DNA of 34,151 bases from Cyclobacterium sp. (GTDB lineage: Bacteria > Bacteroidota > Bacteroidia > Cytophagales > Cyclobacteriaceae): contig NZ_JABURL010000012.1 in the NCBI RefSeq assembly GCF_014762705.1, forward strand, positions 1 through 34,151. Reading direction: 5' to 3'. Positions within the stretch are counted from its first letter, which is position 1, and each line of letters opens with the position of its first letter. Of the stretch, positions 1 to 8,500 are shown one piece after another. The notes under the pieces were generated by a model. That model ran no database searches and was not told the DNA's origin. It was given only the letters and a program-made list of their open reading frames with translations. The position numbers and the translations under genes were made by a program.

Positions 1-301
1 AAAAAAAAATATTTAAAAAAACAAAAATTTTGTATACTACGTAATATGCCTGAATCTTGTATTTCCCAAATTATTACAGCCTGATAAGATATTTAATTCT
101 AGTTTAAATCTGCAATTGGTTTATTTTAAAAATTATATTTTGCAAGAATATTATTAAAAAAAAATAAAATAAAATCTAACCAACAGGTAAAACCATGGAA
201 TAAGGGATCAAAACCAGACATCATCCTACTTAAAAATAGTTAATTCAACCATAATTCCTGATAATTTTTTTAATTTCGTTTTTCAAAAACAATCCGATCA
301 C
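1..301. other. AT-rich intergenic region upstream of the DUF2723 gene
   Basis: No convincing gene is seen in this first 301 bases. The sequence is very rich in A and T, with several poly-A runs, and no exact TAnnTTTG promoter element was found, although a near match (TATATTTTG) lies near base 135. It probably holds the promoter and leader of the following membrane protein gene. The left end may be a contig edge, but unlike the right end it shows no obvious inverted repeat. Confidence 0.5.
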
Positions 302-3268
302 ATGCCAAAATATGCCAGGTTGAACAATATATTCGGTTGGACCGCCTTTTTAATTGCGTTCATCACCTATTTACTCACCATAGAGGAAACCGCCAGCTTC
401 TGGGATCCAGGGGAATTTATTGCAGTAGCTTATAAACTACAGGTTCCGCACCCTCCCGGAGCCCCTTTCTTTTTGTTGATTTACCGGATGTTCAGTTTTT
501 TTTCCTTTGGGGATAATCTGGCCATTGCCTATTGGATGAATGTGGGAAGTGCTTTATTTTCGGCTTTTACCATATTATTTCTTTTCTGGACCATTACTCT
601 CCTGGGTAGGAAATTGTTTTCATTAGGCAAGGAGGAGGCTACAAAGGAACAAACCTATCAGCTGATGGGAGCCGGCCTGATAGGAGCTTTGGCCTATACT
701 TTTACGGATAGTTTTTGGTTTTCTGCAGTTGAGGCAGAAGTGTATGCCATGTCATCCTTTTTTACAGCCATCGTTATTTGGGCATTTCTGAAGTGGGATG
801 TCATCAAAGATCCACGGGCCGAAAATCAATACATGATTTTCATTGCCTATCTGGTTGGTTTGTCCATAGGTGTACACCTTTTAAACCTGGTCACGCTACC
901 AGCACTGGCATTGGTTGTTTATTTTAAAAAATACAAAAACCACAACCTAAAAGGGGGGATTATTGCTTTTGTGTTGGGAGGCATTGCGCTGGTGATCATC
1001 AACAATATTATCATCCCCGGGCTCCCAAGCATCGCAGGAACCATGGAAATATTCTTTGTCAACAGCCTGGGGCTTCCTTTCGGTGCAGGCATAATATGTT
1101 TTTCCTTATTATTTCTTGGCGGTCTGGTTTATGCCCTTGTTTATGCACACAAGCAAAGGAAGGTAATCATGAGTACCGTTTTGATATGCCTTACTTTTAT
1201 CCTTATCGGTTATGGCTCTTATGCACTGATTGTTATCCGTGCCAATGCAGAACCTGTCATCAATGAAAATGACCCCAAAGACATTATCAGCTTTGTCAGC
1301 TACCTTAAAAGAGAACAATACGGATACCGCCCTTTGTTGCATGGCCAATACTTCACTGCCGAAGTGATCGACCAGGTAGAAGGAGCTCCAGTCTATGCAA
1401 AAGGAGAAGAAAAGTACGAAGTGGTGGATTACCAATTGGAAAACATCTATGATCCTGAAAAAACCACCATACTCCCCAGGATTTATTCTACCCAGGCCAG
1501 ACACATGCAGATTTATCAATCAAAGCTGGGCCTGAGGGAAGGGGAAGATCCCACATTTTTCGACAATATTTACTTTATGCTTGACCATCAGCTGGGGCAC
1601 ATGTATTGGCGGTATTTTATGTGGAATTTCAGCGGTCGGGAAAGCGATTTCAGCGATGCACCATTTTTAAGTATCTGGACCAGCATCAGCACAGATTTCC
1701 CGGAATACATTAAAAACAACAAAGGACATAACAATTACTTCATGCTCCCCTTGCTTTTAGGCCTGATAGGGATGTTTTTTCAAGCCAAACATGATCCTAA
1801 ATCATTCTGGTTGACATTAATGCTTTTCTTAATGATGGGGGTAGTGCTGGTACTGTACCTGAATTCCCCTCCAGTCGAACCCCGTGAAAGGGATTATATT
1901 TATGTGGGTTCTTTTTATGCATTTGCCATCTGGATTGGCTTCAGTGTTTTGGCCATAAGCAGGCAGTTGGCCCGGTTAAAAAAAGACCTGGTAATGGCAG
2001 GTTTGTATGCCACATTAATTACCATACCTGTACCTTTGTTAATGGCAAGCGAAAACTGGAATGACCACGACAGGTCAGATCGCTTTTTTTCGGTAGATGC
2101 GGCCCGGAATTTCCTGGCATCCTGTGCGCCCAATGCCATTTTGTTTACCGGAGGTGATAACGACACCTTTCCATTGTGGTACGTTCAGGAAGTGGAAGGT
2201 TTCCGTACAGATGTTCGGGTGATCGTATTGAGTTATTTTGATACGGATTGGTATGTGAAGCAAATGACAAGACCAGTCAATGAATCGGCTGCACTGGATT
2301 TCACACTACAGTACAATAACTTCAAAAAAGGCACCAATGACGTTTTGTACATCACCGACAGGCTTGACAACTTGCCACTGCCCGATTACCTTCAATTGCT
2401 AAAAAGCGACAGTGAACTCCTTAAATTATCTTCCAGCAGGTCTGGCAGCATCAATACCGTCCCGTCAAGGACGCTCTCCATGTCAATTGACCAGGAAAAA
2501 ATCGAAAACCTGGACATTGTTCCGGAACAATTCAGGGATTTAAGGATACCTGATATCAATATCAGGCTTAAGGGAAATTATGTAACCAAAGGCAATTTAA
2601 TGCTTCTGGACCTGATAGCTACCAATAACTGGGAACGGCCGATTTATTTCAACAACACTTCATTGGCTACAATCGGTTTTGACATCAGTGACCACGTGGT
2701 GATGGAAGGCCTTACTTACCGCCTGTTGCCCATACAAAAACCTGATAACCAGGAGGAATTGATCAATACAGACCTGGCCTATACCAATGTCACTGAAAAA
2801 TTTGCCTTCAGGGGAATGAATGACCCGGACAATTACTTTGATGATGAGTTCAGAAGGTTTACTTCCAATCACAGAAGTGTATTAAACAGCATTACCATTG
2901 CGCTGTTGGATGAGGGGGATTTGCAAAGGGCCGAGGACATCATGCGTCTTAGCCTGGAAAAATTCCCACATGGGGCCGTCCCCTATGATCTGGCAAGTGG
3001 ACAAGCCGTTCCGCTACTCCTTGAATTGGGTATGGAAGAAGAAGCCATGCACATTATAGATGAAATGTCCTCCCGATCTGTAGAAATGCTGGATTTCTAC
3101 CAGGAAACAGGGCGCGCGATGGACAGGGAGGCTTCCATTTCCATGCAAATGCTTCGCTACTTCATTCCCTTATTAAGGGAACAAGGATTTGAAGAAAAGG
3201 CGAATCAATTGCAACAGGAATATGAAAGATTGTTTGGCTCAATGGGCCAAAGAATGCAAAGAAAGTAA
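302..3268 (+). CDS. DUF2723 family membrane protein (GT117-like, putative protein O-glycosyltransferase)
   Basis: This is a 988-residue polytopic inner-membrane protein of the DUF2723 family, which CAZy groups as GT117. The family is thought to transfer sugars from lipid carriers to proteins or glycans, but the substrate cannot be read from sequence. The N-terminal signature is clear: SFWDPGEFI at residues 32-40, with the acidic pair D35/E38 typical of GT-C enzymes, followed by HPPG at 50-53. About a dozen hydrophobic segments fill residues 10-600. A conserved GGDNDTFPLWYVQE segment at about 617 begins the soluble C-terminal part, which is mostly helical near its end and may be TPR-like. Length is normal for the family. 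The ATG at 302 puts the first membrane segment at residue 12. It is followed by a long hairpin shared with the convergent methyltransferase gene. Confidence 0.88.
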   Translation: MPKYARLNNIFGWTAFLIAFITYLLTIEETASFWDPGEFIAVAYKLQVPHPPGAPFFLLIYRMFSFFSFGDNLAIAYWMNVGSALFSAFTILFLFWTITLLGRKLFSLGKEEATKEQTYQLMGAGLIGALAYTFTDSFWFSAVEAEVYAMSSFFTAIVIWAFLKWDVIKDPRAENQYMIFIAYLVGLSIGVHLLNLVTLPALALVVYFKKYKNHNLKGGIIAFVLGGIALVIINNIIIPGLPSIAGTMEIFFVNSLGLPFGAGIICFSLLFLGGLVYALVYAHKQRKVIMSTVLICLTFILIGYGSYALIVIRANAEPVINENDPKDIISFVSYLKREQYGYRPLLHGQYFTAEVIDQVEGAPVYAKGEEKYEVVDYQLENIYDPEKTTILPRIYSTQARHMQIYQSKLGLREGEDPTFFDNIYFMLDHQLGHMYWRYFMWNFSGRESDFSDAPFLSIWTSISTDFPEYIKNNKGHNNYFMLPLLLGLIGMFFQAKHDPKSFWLTLMLFLMMGVVLVLYLNSPPVEPRERDYIYVGSFYAFAIWIGFSVLAISRQLARLKKDLVMAGLYATLITIPVPLLMASENWNDHDRSDRFFSVDAARNFLASCAPNAILFTGGDNDTFPLWYVQEVEGFRTDVRVIVLSYFDTDWYVKQMTRPVNESAALDFTLQYNNFKKGTNDVLYITDRLDNLPLPDYLQLLKSDSELLKLSSSRSGSINTVPSRTLSMSIDQEKIENLDIVPEQFRDLRIPDINIRLKGNYVTKGNLMLLDLIATNNWERPIYFNNTSLATIGFDISDHVVMEGLTYRLLPIQKPDNQEELINTDLAYTNVTEKFAFRGMNDPDNYFDDEFRRFTSNHRSVLNSITIALLDEGDLQRAEDIMRLSLEKFPHGAVPYDLASGQAVPLLLELGMEEEAMHIIDEMSSRSVEMLDFYQETGRAMDREASISMQMLRYFIPLLREQGFEEKANQLQQEYERLFGSMGQRMQRK

Positions 3269-3336
3269 AAACCAACCTACAAGTGAGGTACCTGACAGCA
3301 TGAAGGCAGAATTAAAGTGAAAAAATAAAAAAGTAA

Positions 3337-3380
3337 TTTTGCCCATGCTGTGCGTTAAAAATGGCACAGCATGGGCAAAA
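3337..3380 (-). terminator. Perfect 17-bp hairpin terminator between convergent genes
   Basis: Bases 3337-3353 and 3364-3380 are perfect reverse complements (17 bp) around a 10-base loop. Read on the minus strand, the stem ends the methyltransferase transcript and is followed by a T-rich tract (about 3310-3336). On the plus strand the DUF2723 transcript enters the same stem, but only a weaker T-rich stretch follows. It is therefore best on the minus strand and perhaps bidirectional. Confidence 0.75.
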
Positions 3381-3390
3381 CTTATCCTTT

Positions 3391-4170
3391 TTACGCTTTC
3401 TTGTGCAGCAAATAAAAGAGGTCTAATGCCTCCTTGGGATCATCCAAAAACAGGTAGTCTGCATGAAATATTTCCTCCACGGCTTTTCCCTGCTTTTCGT
3501 GCAGCTTGTTGCGGTTAAAGCGGTTTAAAATTTCATAGGGGATTTTCAATAAACCGGCAGGAAGGCGGTACTGCAAATTAAGGAAATCCCATTTGGTTAT
3601 TCTTTCTACTGAAATTTTATTGGCCCTATGGTATTCCCATACCTTTTCATTGCCTCCAATTCCTTTGGTCTCGACCTTGTCAAATACTTTCAAACACAGA
3701 TCCTGAAGTTGATCTGGGGTATACTCTCTGATGTGCCAGGGATTCCTGGAAAGAGAAAATCGAATATTAGGGGTAGAAATCAGGGCAAATCCTCCCGGTT
3801 TCAATACCCTGTAGATTTCCTGCAAGTACAACAAGTCATCGGGGATGTGTTCAATCACCTGAAAGCTGACCACTACATCAAAAGTGTTGTCTTTCAGGCC
3901 AGGCATGGGTGGCAAAACGGCCTGCTCAAAGACAAAGTCAGGATGCTTGACTTTCAGTATCTCCAGGATATCGCCAATTTTATCCATTCCATGGTAATGG
4001 TCAACCAGGGGACCCAAAACCTCCACCCCCCTTCCTTCACCACATCCAATCTCCAATAAATCACCGAAAACATAATCTTTAGCGACAATGTAGGCCTTCA
4101 ATAGGCGTTGATGAATAGGGTTATCACTGATCAACTTATCGGAAGTAATTTCCGTTGTATAGGTAGCCAT
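3391..4170 (-). CDS. Class I SAM-dependent methyltransferase (Methyltransf_11 type)
   Basis: A 259-residue soluble class I methyltransferase. Motif I is LLEIGCGEGRG at residues 38-48, which binds S-adenosylmethionine. DVVVSFQVIEHIPD follows as motif II, and LKPGGFALISTPN as the post-II strand. The segment after that, including HIREYTPDQL, resembles methyltransferases found near glycan or lipopolysaccharide genes, but the substrate is unknown. The gene faces the DUF2723 gene and is divergent from the GWxTD gene, from which it is separated by about 50 bases. A TAATTTTG element on the minus strand at 4192-4199, 22 bases before the ATG, is a fair promoter candidate. The family is certain; the reaction is not. 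Confidence 0.85.
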   Translation of the reverse strand: MATYTTEITSDKLISDNPIHQRLLKAYIVAKDYVFGDLLEIGCGEGRGVEVLGPLVDHYHGMDKIGDILEILKVKHPDFVFEQAVLPPMPGLKDNTFDVVVSFQVIEHIPDDLLYLQEIYRVLKPGGFALISTPNIRFSLSRNPWHIREYTPDQLQDLCLKVFDKVETKGIGGNEKVWEYHRANKISVERITKWDFLNLQYRLPAGLLKIPYEILNRFNRNKLHEKQGKAVEEIFHADYLFLDDPKEALDLFYLLHKKA

Positions 4171-4191
4171 TTAAAATTTTATTATTTTCAA

Positions 4192-4199
4192 CAAAATTA
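4192..4199 (-). promoter_or_regulatory. Candidate -7 element of the methyltransferase gene
   Basis: Read on the minus strand this is TAATTTTG, an exact match to the Bacteroidota TAnnTTTG element, 22 bases upstream of the ATG. A TTGG lies 17 bases further upstream, closer than the 20-base spacing seen at the best promoters in this window, so the -33 part is uncertain. Confidence 0.45.
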
Positions 4200-4245
4200 A
4201 GGTTAATTTTTAAAACCAACTATGGAAAAAATAAAGTCATTGCAC

Positions 4246-5469
4246 ATGAAAAAAATAATTGGTTGCCTGGCCGTCCTCTGCTTTTTGTCGCTGTCGGTTC
4301 ATGCACAAAACAATCTGCAAAGCATTAACCAAAACCTGAGGTACTCCAGATATTCCCGGATCTCCCTCAAAGTGATCCCTATAAAAACGGCCGAAAGAAC
4401 CTTTACCCTTCAAATGGTGGTAGAAAAAATTGAAGAGGATCCTGATTTTGACAATTATCTTTTCAGCTACACCATAGTCAATAGCTTCCAGCAAACCATT
4501 GCAGATGAGCAGGTGATTGCCCTGGACAGGGACTTGCTGAAAGCGGATACCGACAGACATTTCTATTTTGAAGAATCAGTAGAAATTCCGGCTGATCAGG
4601 AAGAGGCTTATGTGATCTTCAGGGCATTGGATAGCAGGCAGCAGGATGAATATATTTATCATGCGGACCTTATCAGCCCATTTGTACCAGAACAGCCAAG
4701 CTTTGGAGCATATTATGGCAACGACATTCCCTTTGATCAGAATTTTTTAAATGTGGAAGAATCCCTTTTATTTAAAAGTGAGCAAGGGGTAAACTTATAC
4801 CGATACTATTACCCGCGGGAATTTCCTCTCCCCCTACCCCCAATGGAAACCAACACACCGGATATCCCAAGGGAGACCGAGGTGGTGGATGAGGGAAGTT
4901 TCCTGGTGAATGTGCCCGTTCCATTTGAAAAATCGGGATATTATTACATACAGGCAGACACCAGTTCAACCACAGGACTGATGATTAAAACTGCCAGCCA
5001 AACTTTCCCCAGGGTCTCGACCTGGGAGGAAATGATCCAAATGGTGACCTATATTTCTACCCGTAAGGAACACGAAACCCTGCTTGCCGCAGAAAACAAA
5101 AAAACCGCGTTGGATGAATATTGGATTAGAATGACCCGGGATGAGGAAACAGCAAAAACCCTGATAAAAGAATATTTCAGGCAAGTGGAGTTTGCCAATA
5201 TTCTCTTTACAGATTTCAAGGAAGGCTGGGCTACAGACCGTGGAATGGTTTATATTATCATGGGCCCCCCGCAGGAAGTTTACTTTGATAAGGACAAAGA
5301 AACCTGGGTTTACCAGTCACAAGACTCAAATTCAAAAATTACTTTTACCTTTGCCCGCATAAAAAATATTTTAACCCCCAATTATTATACATTGAACCGG
5401 TCAAGGGCCTACCAGCCGATTTGGTTCAAAAACATTACAGCATGGAGAAACGGAAGGATGGTTTTCTGA
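4246..5469 (+). CDS. GWxTD domain-containing exported protein
   Basis: A secreted or periplasmic protein of the GWxTD family, named for a C-terminal motif seen here as GWATD, followed by RGMVYIIMGPPQEVYF. The function of the family is not established. An in-frame ATG lies at 4222 (415 residues), but the one at 4246 (407 residues) places MKK directly before a hydrophobic stretch and a signal-peptidase-like SVHAQ, giving a normal signal peptide, so I prefer it. The middle is beta-rich and acidic, without recognised catalytic motifs. The C-terminus is aromatic and basic (NITAWRNGRMVF). The gene overlaps the start of rlmB by 28 bases, which implies co-transcription with the rRNA methyltransferase. 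Confidence 0.82.
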   Translation: MKKIIGCLAVLCFLSLSVHAQNNLQSINQNLRYSRYSRISLKVIPIKTAERTFTLQMVVEKIEEDPDFDNYLFSYTIVNSFQQTIADEQVIALDRDLLKADTDRHFYFEESVEIPADQEEAYVIFRALDSRQQDEYIYHADLISPFVPEQPSFGAYYGNDIPFDQNFLNVEESLLFKSEQGVNLYRYYYPREFPLPLPPMETNTPDIPRETEVVDEGSFLVNVPVPFEKSGYYYIQADTSSTTGLMIKTASQTFPRVSTWEEMIQMVTYISTRKEHETLLAAENKKTALDEYWIRMTRDEETAKTLIKEYFRQVEFANILFTDFKEGWATDRGMVYIIMGPPQEVYFDKDKETWVYQSQDSNSKITFTFARIKNILTPNYYTLNRSRAYQPIWFKNITAWRNGRMVF

Positions 5470-6224
5470 TCGACAGAGAAGACAACCAAAAAGATTACTT
5501 GTTTGGCATCAGGCCTATAATGGAGGCTTTTAATGCGGATCAGCAAATCGATAAGATTTTAGTGAACAAGGAATTGAAAGGGGATCTGTTAAAGGAACTA
5601 CTTGCAATCGCCAGAGAGAAAAAAATCCCTGTGACCAAAGTACCGGAAAGCAAGCTGAACCGCATTACCCGTAAAAACCACCAGGGGGTGGTGGCCTATA
5701 TTTCAGCAATTGCCTATGCTTCACTGGACAATGTGGTGGATGGCTGTTATTCCAGAGGCGTAGCTCCGCTCATACTGATGCTGGACAGGGTGACTGATGT
5801 CAGAAATTTCGGAGCCATCGCCAGGACAGCTGAAGTAGCAGGTGTTCATGCCATTGTGATTCCGGAAAAAAGCAGTGCACAGATCAATTCCGATGCCGTA
5901 AAAACTTCAGCGGGTGCATTGAATTTTTTACCGGTAAGCAGGGAAAGAAACTTGTATTACGCCTTGAAAGACCTGAAAAAATCAGGCCTCAATGTAGTGG
6001 GTGTAACCGAAAAAACAGAGCGGAATATGTATGCAGCAGACCTGACCTTACCTACGGTGTTGGTGGTGGGCTCAGAAGAAGATGGCATATCCGAGGAACT
6101 GATGGAACTGTGTGACGAATTTGTAAAGATCCCGGTATTGGGCAAAATAGAAAGTCTGAATGTATCGGTAGCTACCGGGATTGTCATTTATGAAGCCATA
6201 AGGCAGAGAAATGAAACTGCCTAA
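5442..6224 (+). CDS. rlmB: 23S rRNA (guanosine-2'-O)-methyltransferase RlmB, TrmH/SpoU family
   Basis: A 260-residue SPOUT methyltransferase. By family it 2'-O-methylates G2251 of 23S rRNA using S-adenosylmethionine. The N-terminal substrate-binding domain (DYLFGIRPIMEAF onward, including NHQGVVAYIS) is followed by the three SpoU motifs: NFGAIARTAE, LVVGSEEDGIS and IPVLGKIESLNVSVATGI, which form the knotted cofactor site. The ATG at 5442 is preferred over an upstream in-frame TTG at 5421. Either start lies inside the end of the GWxTD gene in another frame, so the two are probably translationally coupled. Related TrmH-family enzymes act on tRNA, but the length and N-terminal domain favour RlmB. 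Confidence 0.9.
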   Translation: MEKRKDGFLIDREDNQKDYLFGIRPIMEAFNADQQIDKILVNKELKGDLLKELLAIAREKKIPVTKVPESKLNRITRKNHQGVVAYISAIAYASLDNVVDGCYSRGVAPLILMLDRVTDVRNFGAIARTAEVAGVHAIVIPEKSSAQINSDAVKTSAGALNFLPVSRERNLYYALKDLKKSGLNVVGVTEKTERNMYAADLTLPTVLVVGSEEDGISEELMELCDEFVKIPVLGKIESLNVSVATGIVIYEAIRQRNETA

Positions 6225-6225
6225 A

Positions 6226-6233
6226 TAATTTTG
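6226..6233 (+). promoter_or_regulatory. -7-like element directly before rmuC
   Basis: TAATTTTG matches TAnnTTTG exactly and lies three bases before the rmuC ATG, just after the rlmB stop codon. If functional, transcription would start at or very near the start codon. No clear -33 TTTG is visible 20 bases upstream, where the rlmB coding sequence lies. Confidence 0.35.
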
Positions 6234-6236
6234 CTT

Positions 6237-7586
6237 ATGGGAATAGAAACTGTAGCCCTGATCTTTATGGCAATGGCGCTGGCAGGAATGGCATTCTTTA
6301 GCTATAGCAACTTTCAAAAAAAGGAGACGCTTCAGGAAAGGATCAGAGATCTGACCATGGAAAGGAACGGACTACAAGAAAGCAGACAGTTACTCAGCGA
6401 TAACCTGAACCGCCAACTAGATTTGTATCACACCCAGACAGCAACCATCAAGGCGTTGGAGAGAGATAAATACGAATTGGCCCTGGATAAAAACAAGCTG
6501 GAGTCCAAATTGCACTATCTGGGCGAAAAGCTGGCTTTTCAGGAGCAGGAACTGGAAAAGATGGGGAAAAAGTTTCAACAGGAATTTGAACTTTTGGCCA
6601 ACAAAATCCTGGAGGAAAAATCCCTGAAATTCTCCCTGCAAAACCAGGAAAACATAGGAAGGATTCTGGATCCGCTGGGAAAGGACCTCGAGGCATTTAA
6701 AAAACAGGTCCAGGAAACCTATTCCATGGAATCCAAGGAGCGCTTTTCACTGGAAAGAAAAGTAAAGGAGCTGGCCGAACTCAACCAACAGATCAGCCAG
6801 GAAGCAAGGAACCTCACCAATGCACTGAAGGGAAACGCCAAAATCAGGGGCAACTGGGGGGAAGCCATCCTGGAGACCATCCTGCAAAATTCCGGATTGG
6901 AAAAAAACAGGCACTACAGTGTACAGGAGTTTTTAAGAGACGATGCCGGCAATCCCTTGCTAGGTCAGGATGGAAAAAAAATGCAACCCGATGTGATCAT
7001 CCATTATCCGGATAACAAAAAGGTCATCATAGATGCTAAAATTTCACTTCTGGCTTACGAAAAATACAGCAGTGCCACCGATGAACCCGATCAAAAAAAT
7101 GCCCTGGAAATGCATCTCAAGGCCATTAAAACCCATATTGACCAACTATCCGGCAAGCAATATGAAGGCTATGCCAGGGCACTGGACTTTGTGATCATGT
7201 TTGTGCCACTGGAGGCAGCTTACATAGTAGCTCTGCAGGCAGATGCCCGGCTCTGGGAATATGCCTATAAAAAACGGGTATTGCTGATCAGCAGCAGTAA
7301 CCTGATTGCGGCCCTGAAAATGATCAAAGACCTGTGGATTCGTGATGATCAATCCAAAAATGCCCTGGAAATTGCAGAAAGAGGAGGTCGCATGTACGAT
7401 AAGTTTGCCTCCTTTCTGGGAAACCTGGAAGATATCGGCAAACACCTGGAAAAATCACAGTACAGCTACGATGCTGCCATCAAACAACTGAAAACAGGGA
7501 AAGGCAACCTGGTCTCCCAAGCTGAAAAACTGAAAAATCTGGGCATCAATGCCCGACAACAAATTTCCGATTCCGGTAAAAATTAA
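6237..7586 (+). CDS. rmuC: DNA recombination protein RmuC
   Basis: A 449-residue RmuC homologue. The family limits recombination at inverted repeats and is predicted to have a nuclease-like fold. Residues about 5-22 form an N-terminal membrane anchor, then a long charged coiled coil runs to about residue 190, as usual for the family. The core RmuC domain follows, with NAKIRGNWGEAILETIL and the restriction-nuclease-like segment PDVIIHYPDNKKVIIDAKIS, whose D, D and K residues are candidate catalytic positions. The ATG at 6237 is chosen over a TTG two codons upstream because it leaves the anchor intact. The gap to rlmB is 12 bases. The stop codon overlaps the stop of the opposing SprT-like gene. 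Confidence 0.9.
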   Translation: MGIETVALIFMAMALAGMAFFSYSNFQKKETLQERIRDLTMERNGLQESRQLLSDNLNRQLDLYHTQTATIKALERDKYELALDKNKLESKLHYLGEKLAFQEQELEKMGKKFQQEFELLANKILEEKSLKFSLQNQENIGRILDPLGKDLEAFKKQVQETYSMESKERFSLERKVKELAELNQQISQEARNLTNALKGNAKIRGNWGEAILETILQNSGLEKNRHYSVQEFLRDDAGNPLLGQDGKKMQPDVIIHYPDNKKVIIDAKISLLAYEKYSSATDEPDQKNALEMHLKAIKTHIDQLSGKQYEGYARALDFVIMFVPLEAAYIVALQADARLWEYAYKKRVLLISSSNLIAALKMIKDLWIRDDQSKNALEIAERGGRMYDKFASFLGNLEDIGKHLEKSQYSYDAAIKQLKTGKGNLVSQAEKLKNLGINARQQISDSGKN

Positions 7587-8230
7587 AAAGGGACATCTCC
7601 CTCATCGTCCTTTTCTACCACTTCCGCATGCCTGGAAATCAGGTATTTTCTACCCGTTGACAATTCCATACACAGTACTCTGGACCTTTTGGTCTCCAGC
7701 TTTTCAAAAATCCTGGACCTCAGGCCAAATTGAGCACCTGTCTTCAAATCGCCCAATAGCACCCCAGAATATGAAGCAGGCCGCCTGTCATACTTTTTCA
7801 ATTCCTTCATCAAAAAGAAATCCGCTCCGGTACTTGCTTTGGGGTTGTTCATGTACAGGCGAAGGGGAATCAACACATCCATGGGGAAAACATTTTTATG
7901 CAGTAAAGGGGCCATCAAAAACCGAAAAGAGCGCTTCCATTCCGGCCCATGGGGTTTGACCCCTACACCCTTGTATTGGCTAAAAACCCGGTGATGGGCT
8001 ACCTCATGAACAAAAGTGATCAGAAACTGATAGGGGTTCAAATCGTGATTGATGGTAATCTTTTGGATTTCATGGCCCCTCCTGTACCGAAAATCTCCTA
8101 ATTTGGAAATCCTGGAACGGGTGATTTCAAAGTGAAAGGGCTCCTCCTCCCACAGGGCGCAGCAATAGGGAATGGCCTTCTCCGGAACCCGGTTTTCCAG
8201 CATTTTATTCCAATCAGCTTTGTTCATCAT
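7583..8230 (-). CDS. SprT-like zinc metalloprotein
   Basis: A 215-residue protein with an SprT/Spartan-like zinc-metalloprotease domain. The metal site is HEVAH at residues 75-79 (FVHEVAHHRVF) with a probable third ligand at H94 in KPHGPEWKRSF, the usual SprT pattern. Eukaryotic Spartan removes DNA-protein crosslinks, but the role of bacterial SprT-like proteins is poorly defined, so no substrate is claimed. The C-terminal half has strands rather than an obvious zinc ribbon. The gene is convergent with rmuC, sharing the bases of the two stop codons and leaving no room for a terminator between them. The start has two adjacent ATG codons (8230 and 8227). Confidence 0.82.
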   Translation of the reverse strand: MMNKADWNKMLENRVPEKAIPYCCALWEEEPFHFEITRSRISKLGDFRYRRGHEIQKITINHDLNPYQFLITFVHEVAHHRVFSQYKGVGVKPHGPEWKRSFRFLMAPLLHKNVFPMDVLIPLRLYMNNPKASTGADFFLMKELKKYDRRPASYSGVLLGDLKTGAQFGLRSRIFEKLETKRSRVLCMELSTGRKYLISRHAEVVEKDDEGDVPF

Positions 8231-8500
8231 TTAATAATTAACCGGTCAAAAATAGCTTTTAAAAATGGATCGGTAAATGTCTTTTCATAAAAAAACCGGG
8301 ATTTTGTAGCTGCAATTCCTGGCATCTGAGATAACATGTAAATAAAACAGGAGGCTTGCTTAAATCAAACTCAATTGCACAAATAAAGCGCTAAGGAAAA
8401 ATTATTTAGACAATCGTTTGCATAGATGACTTTATTTTGTAAAATTATTCTGCAATAGTAAATACTGCCCAAATAGGAAGGGCAAAAAACCCAAAATGCC

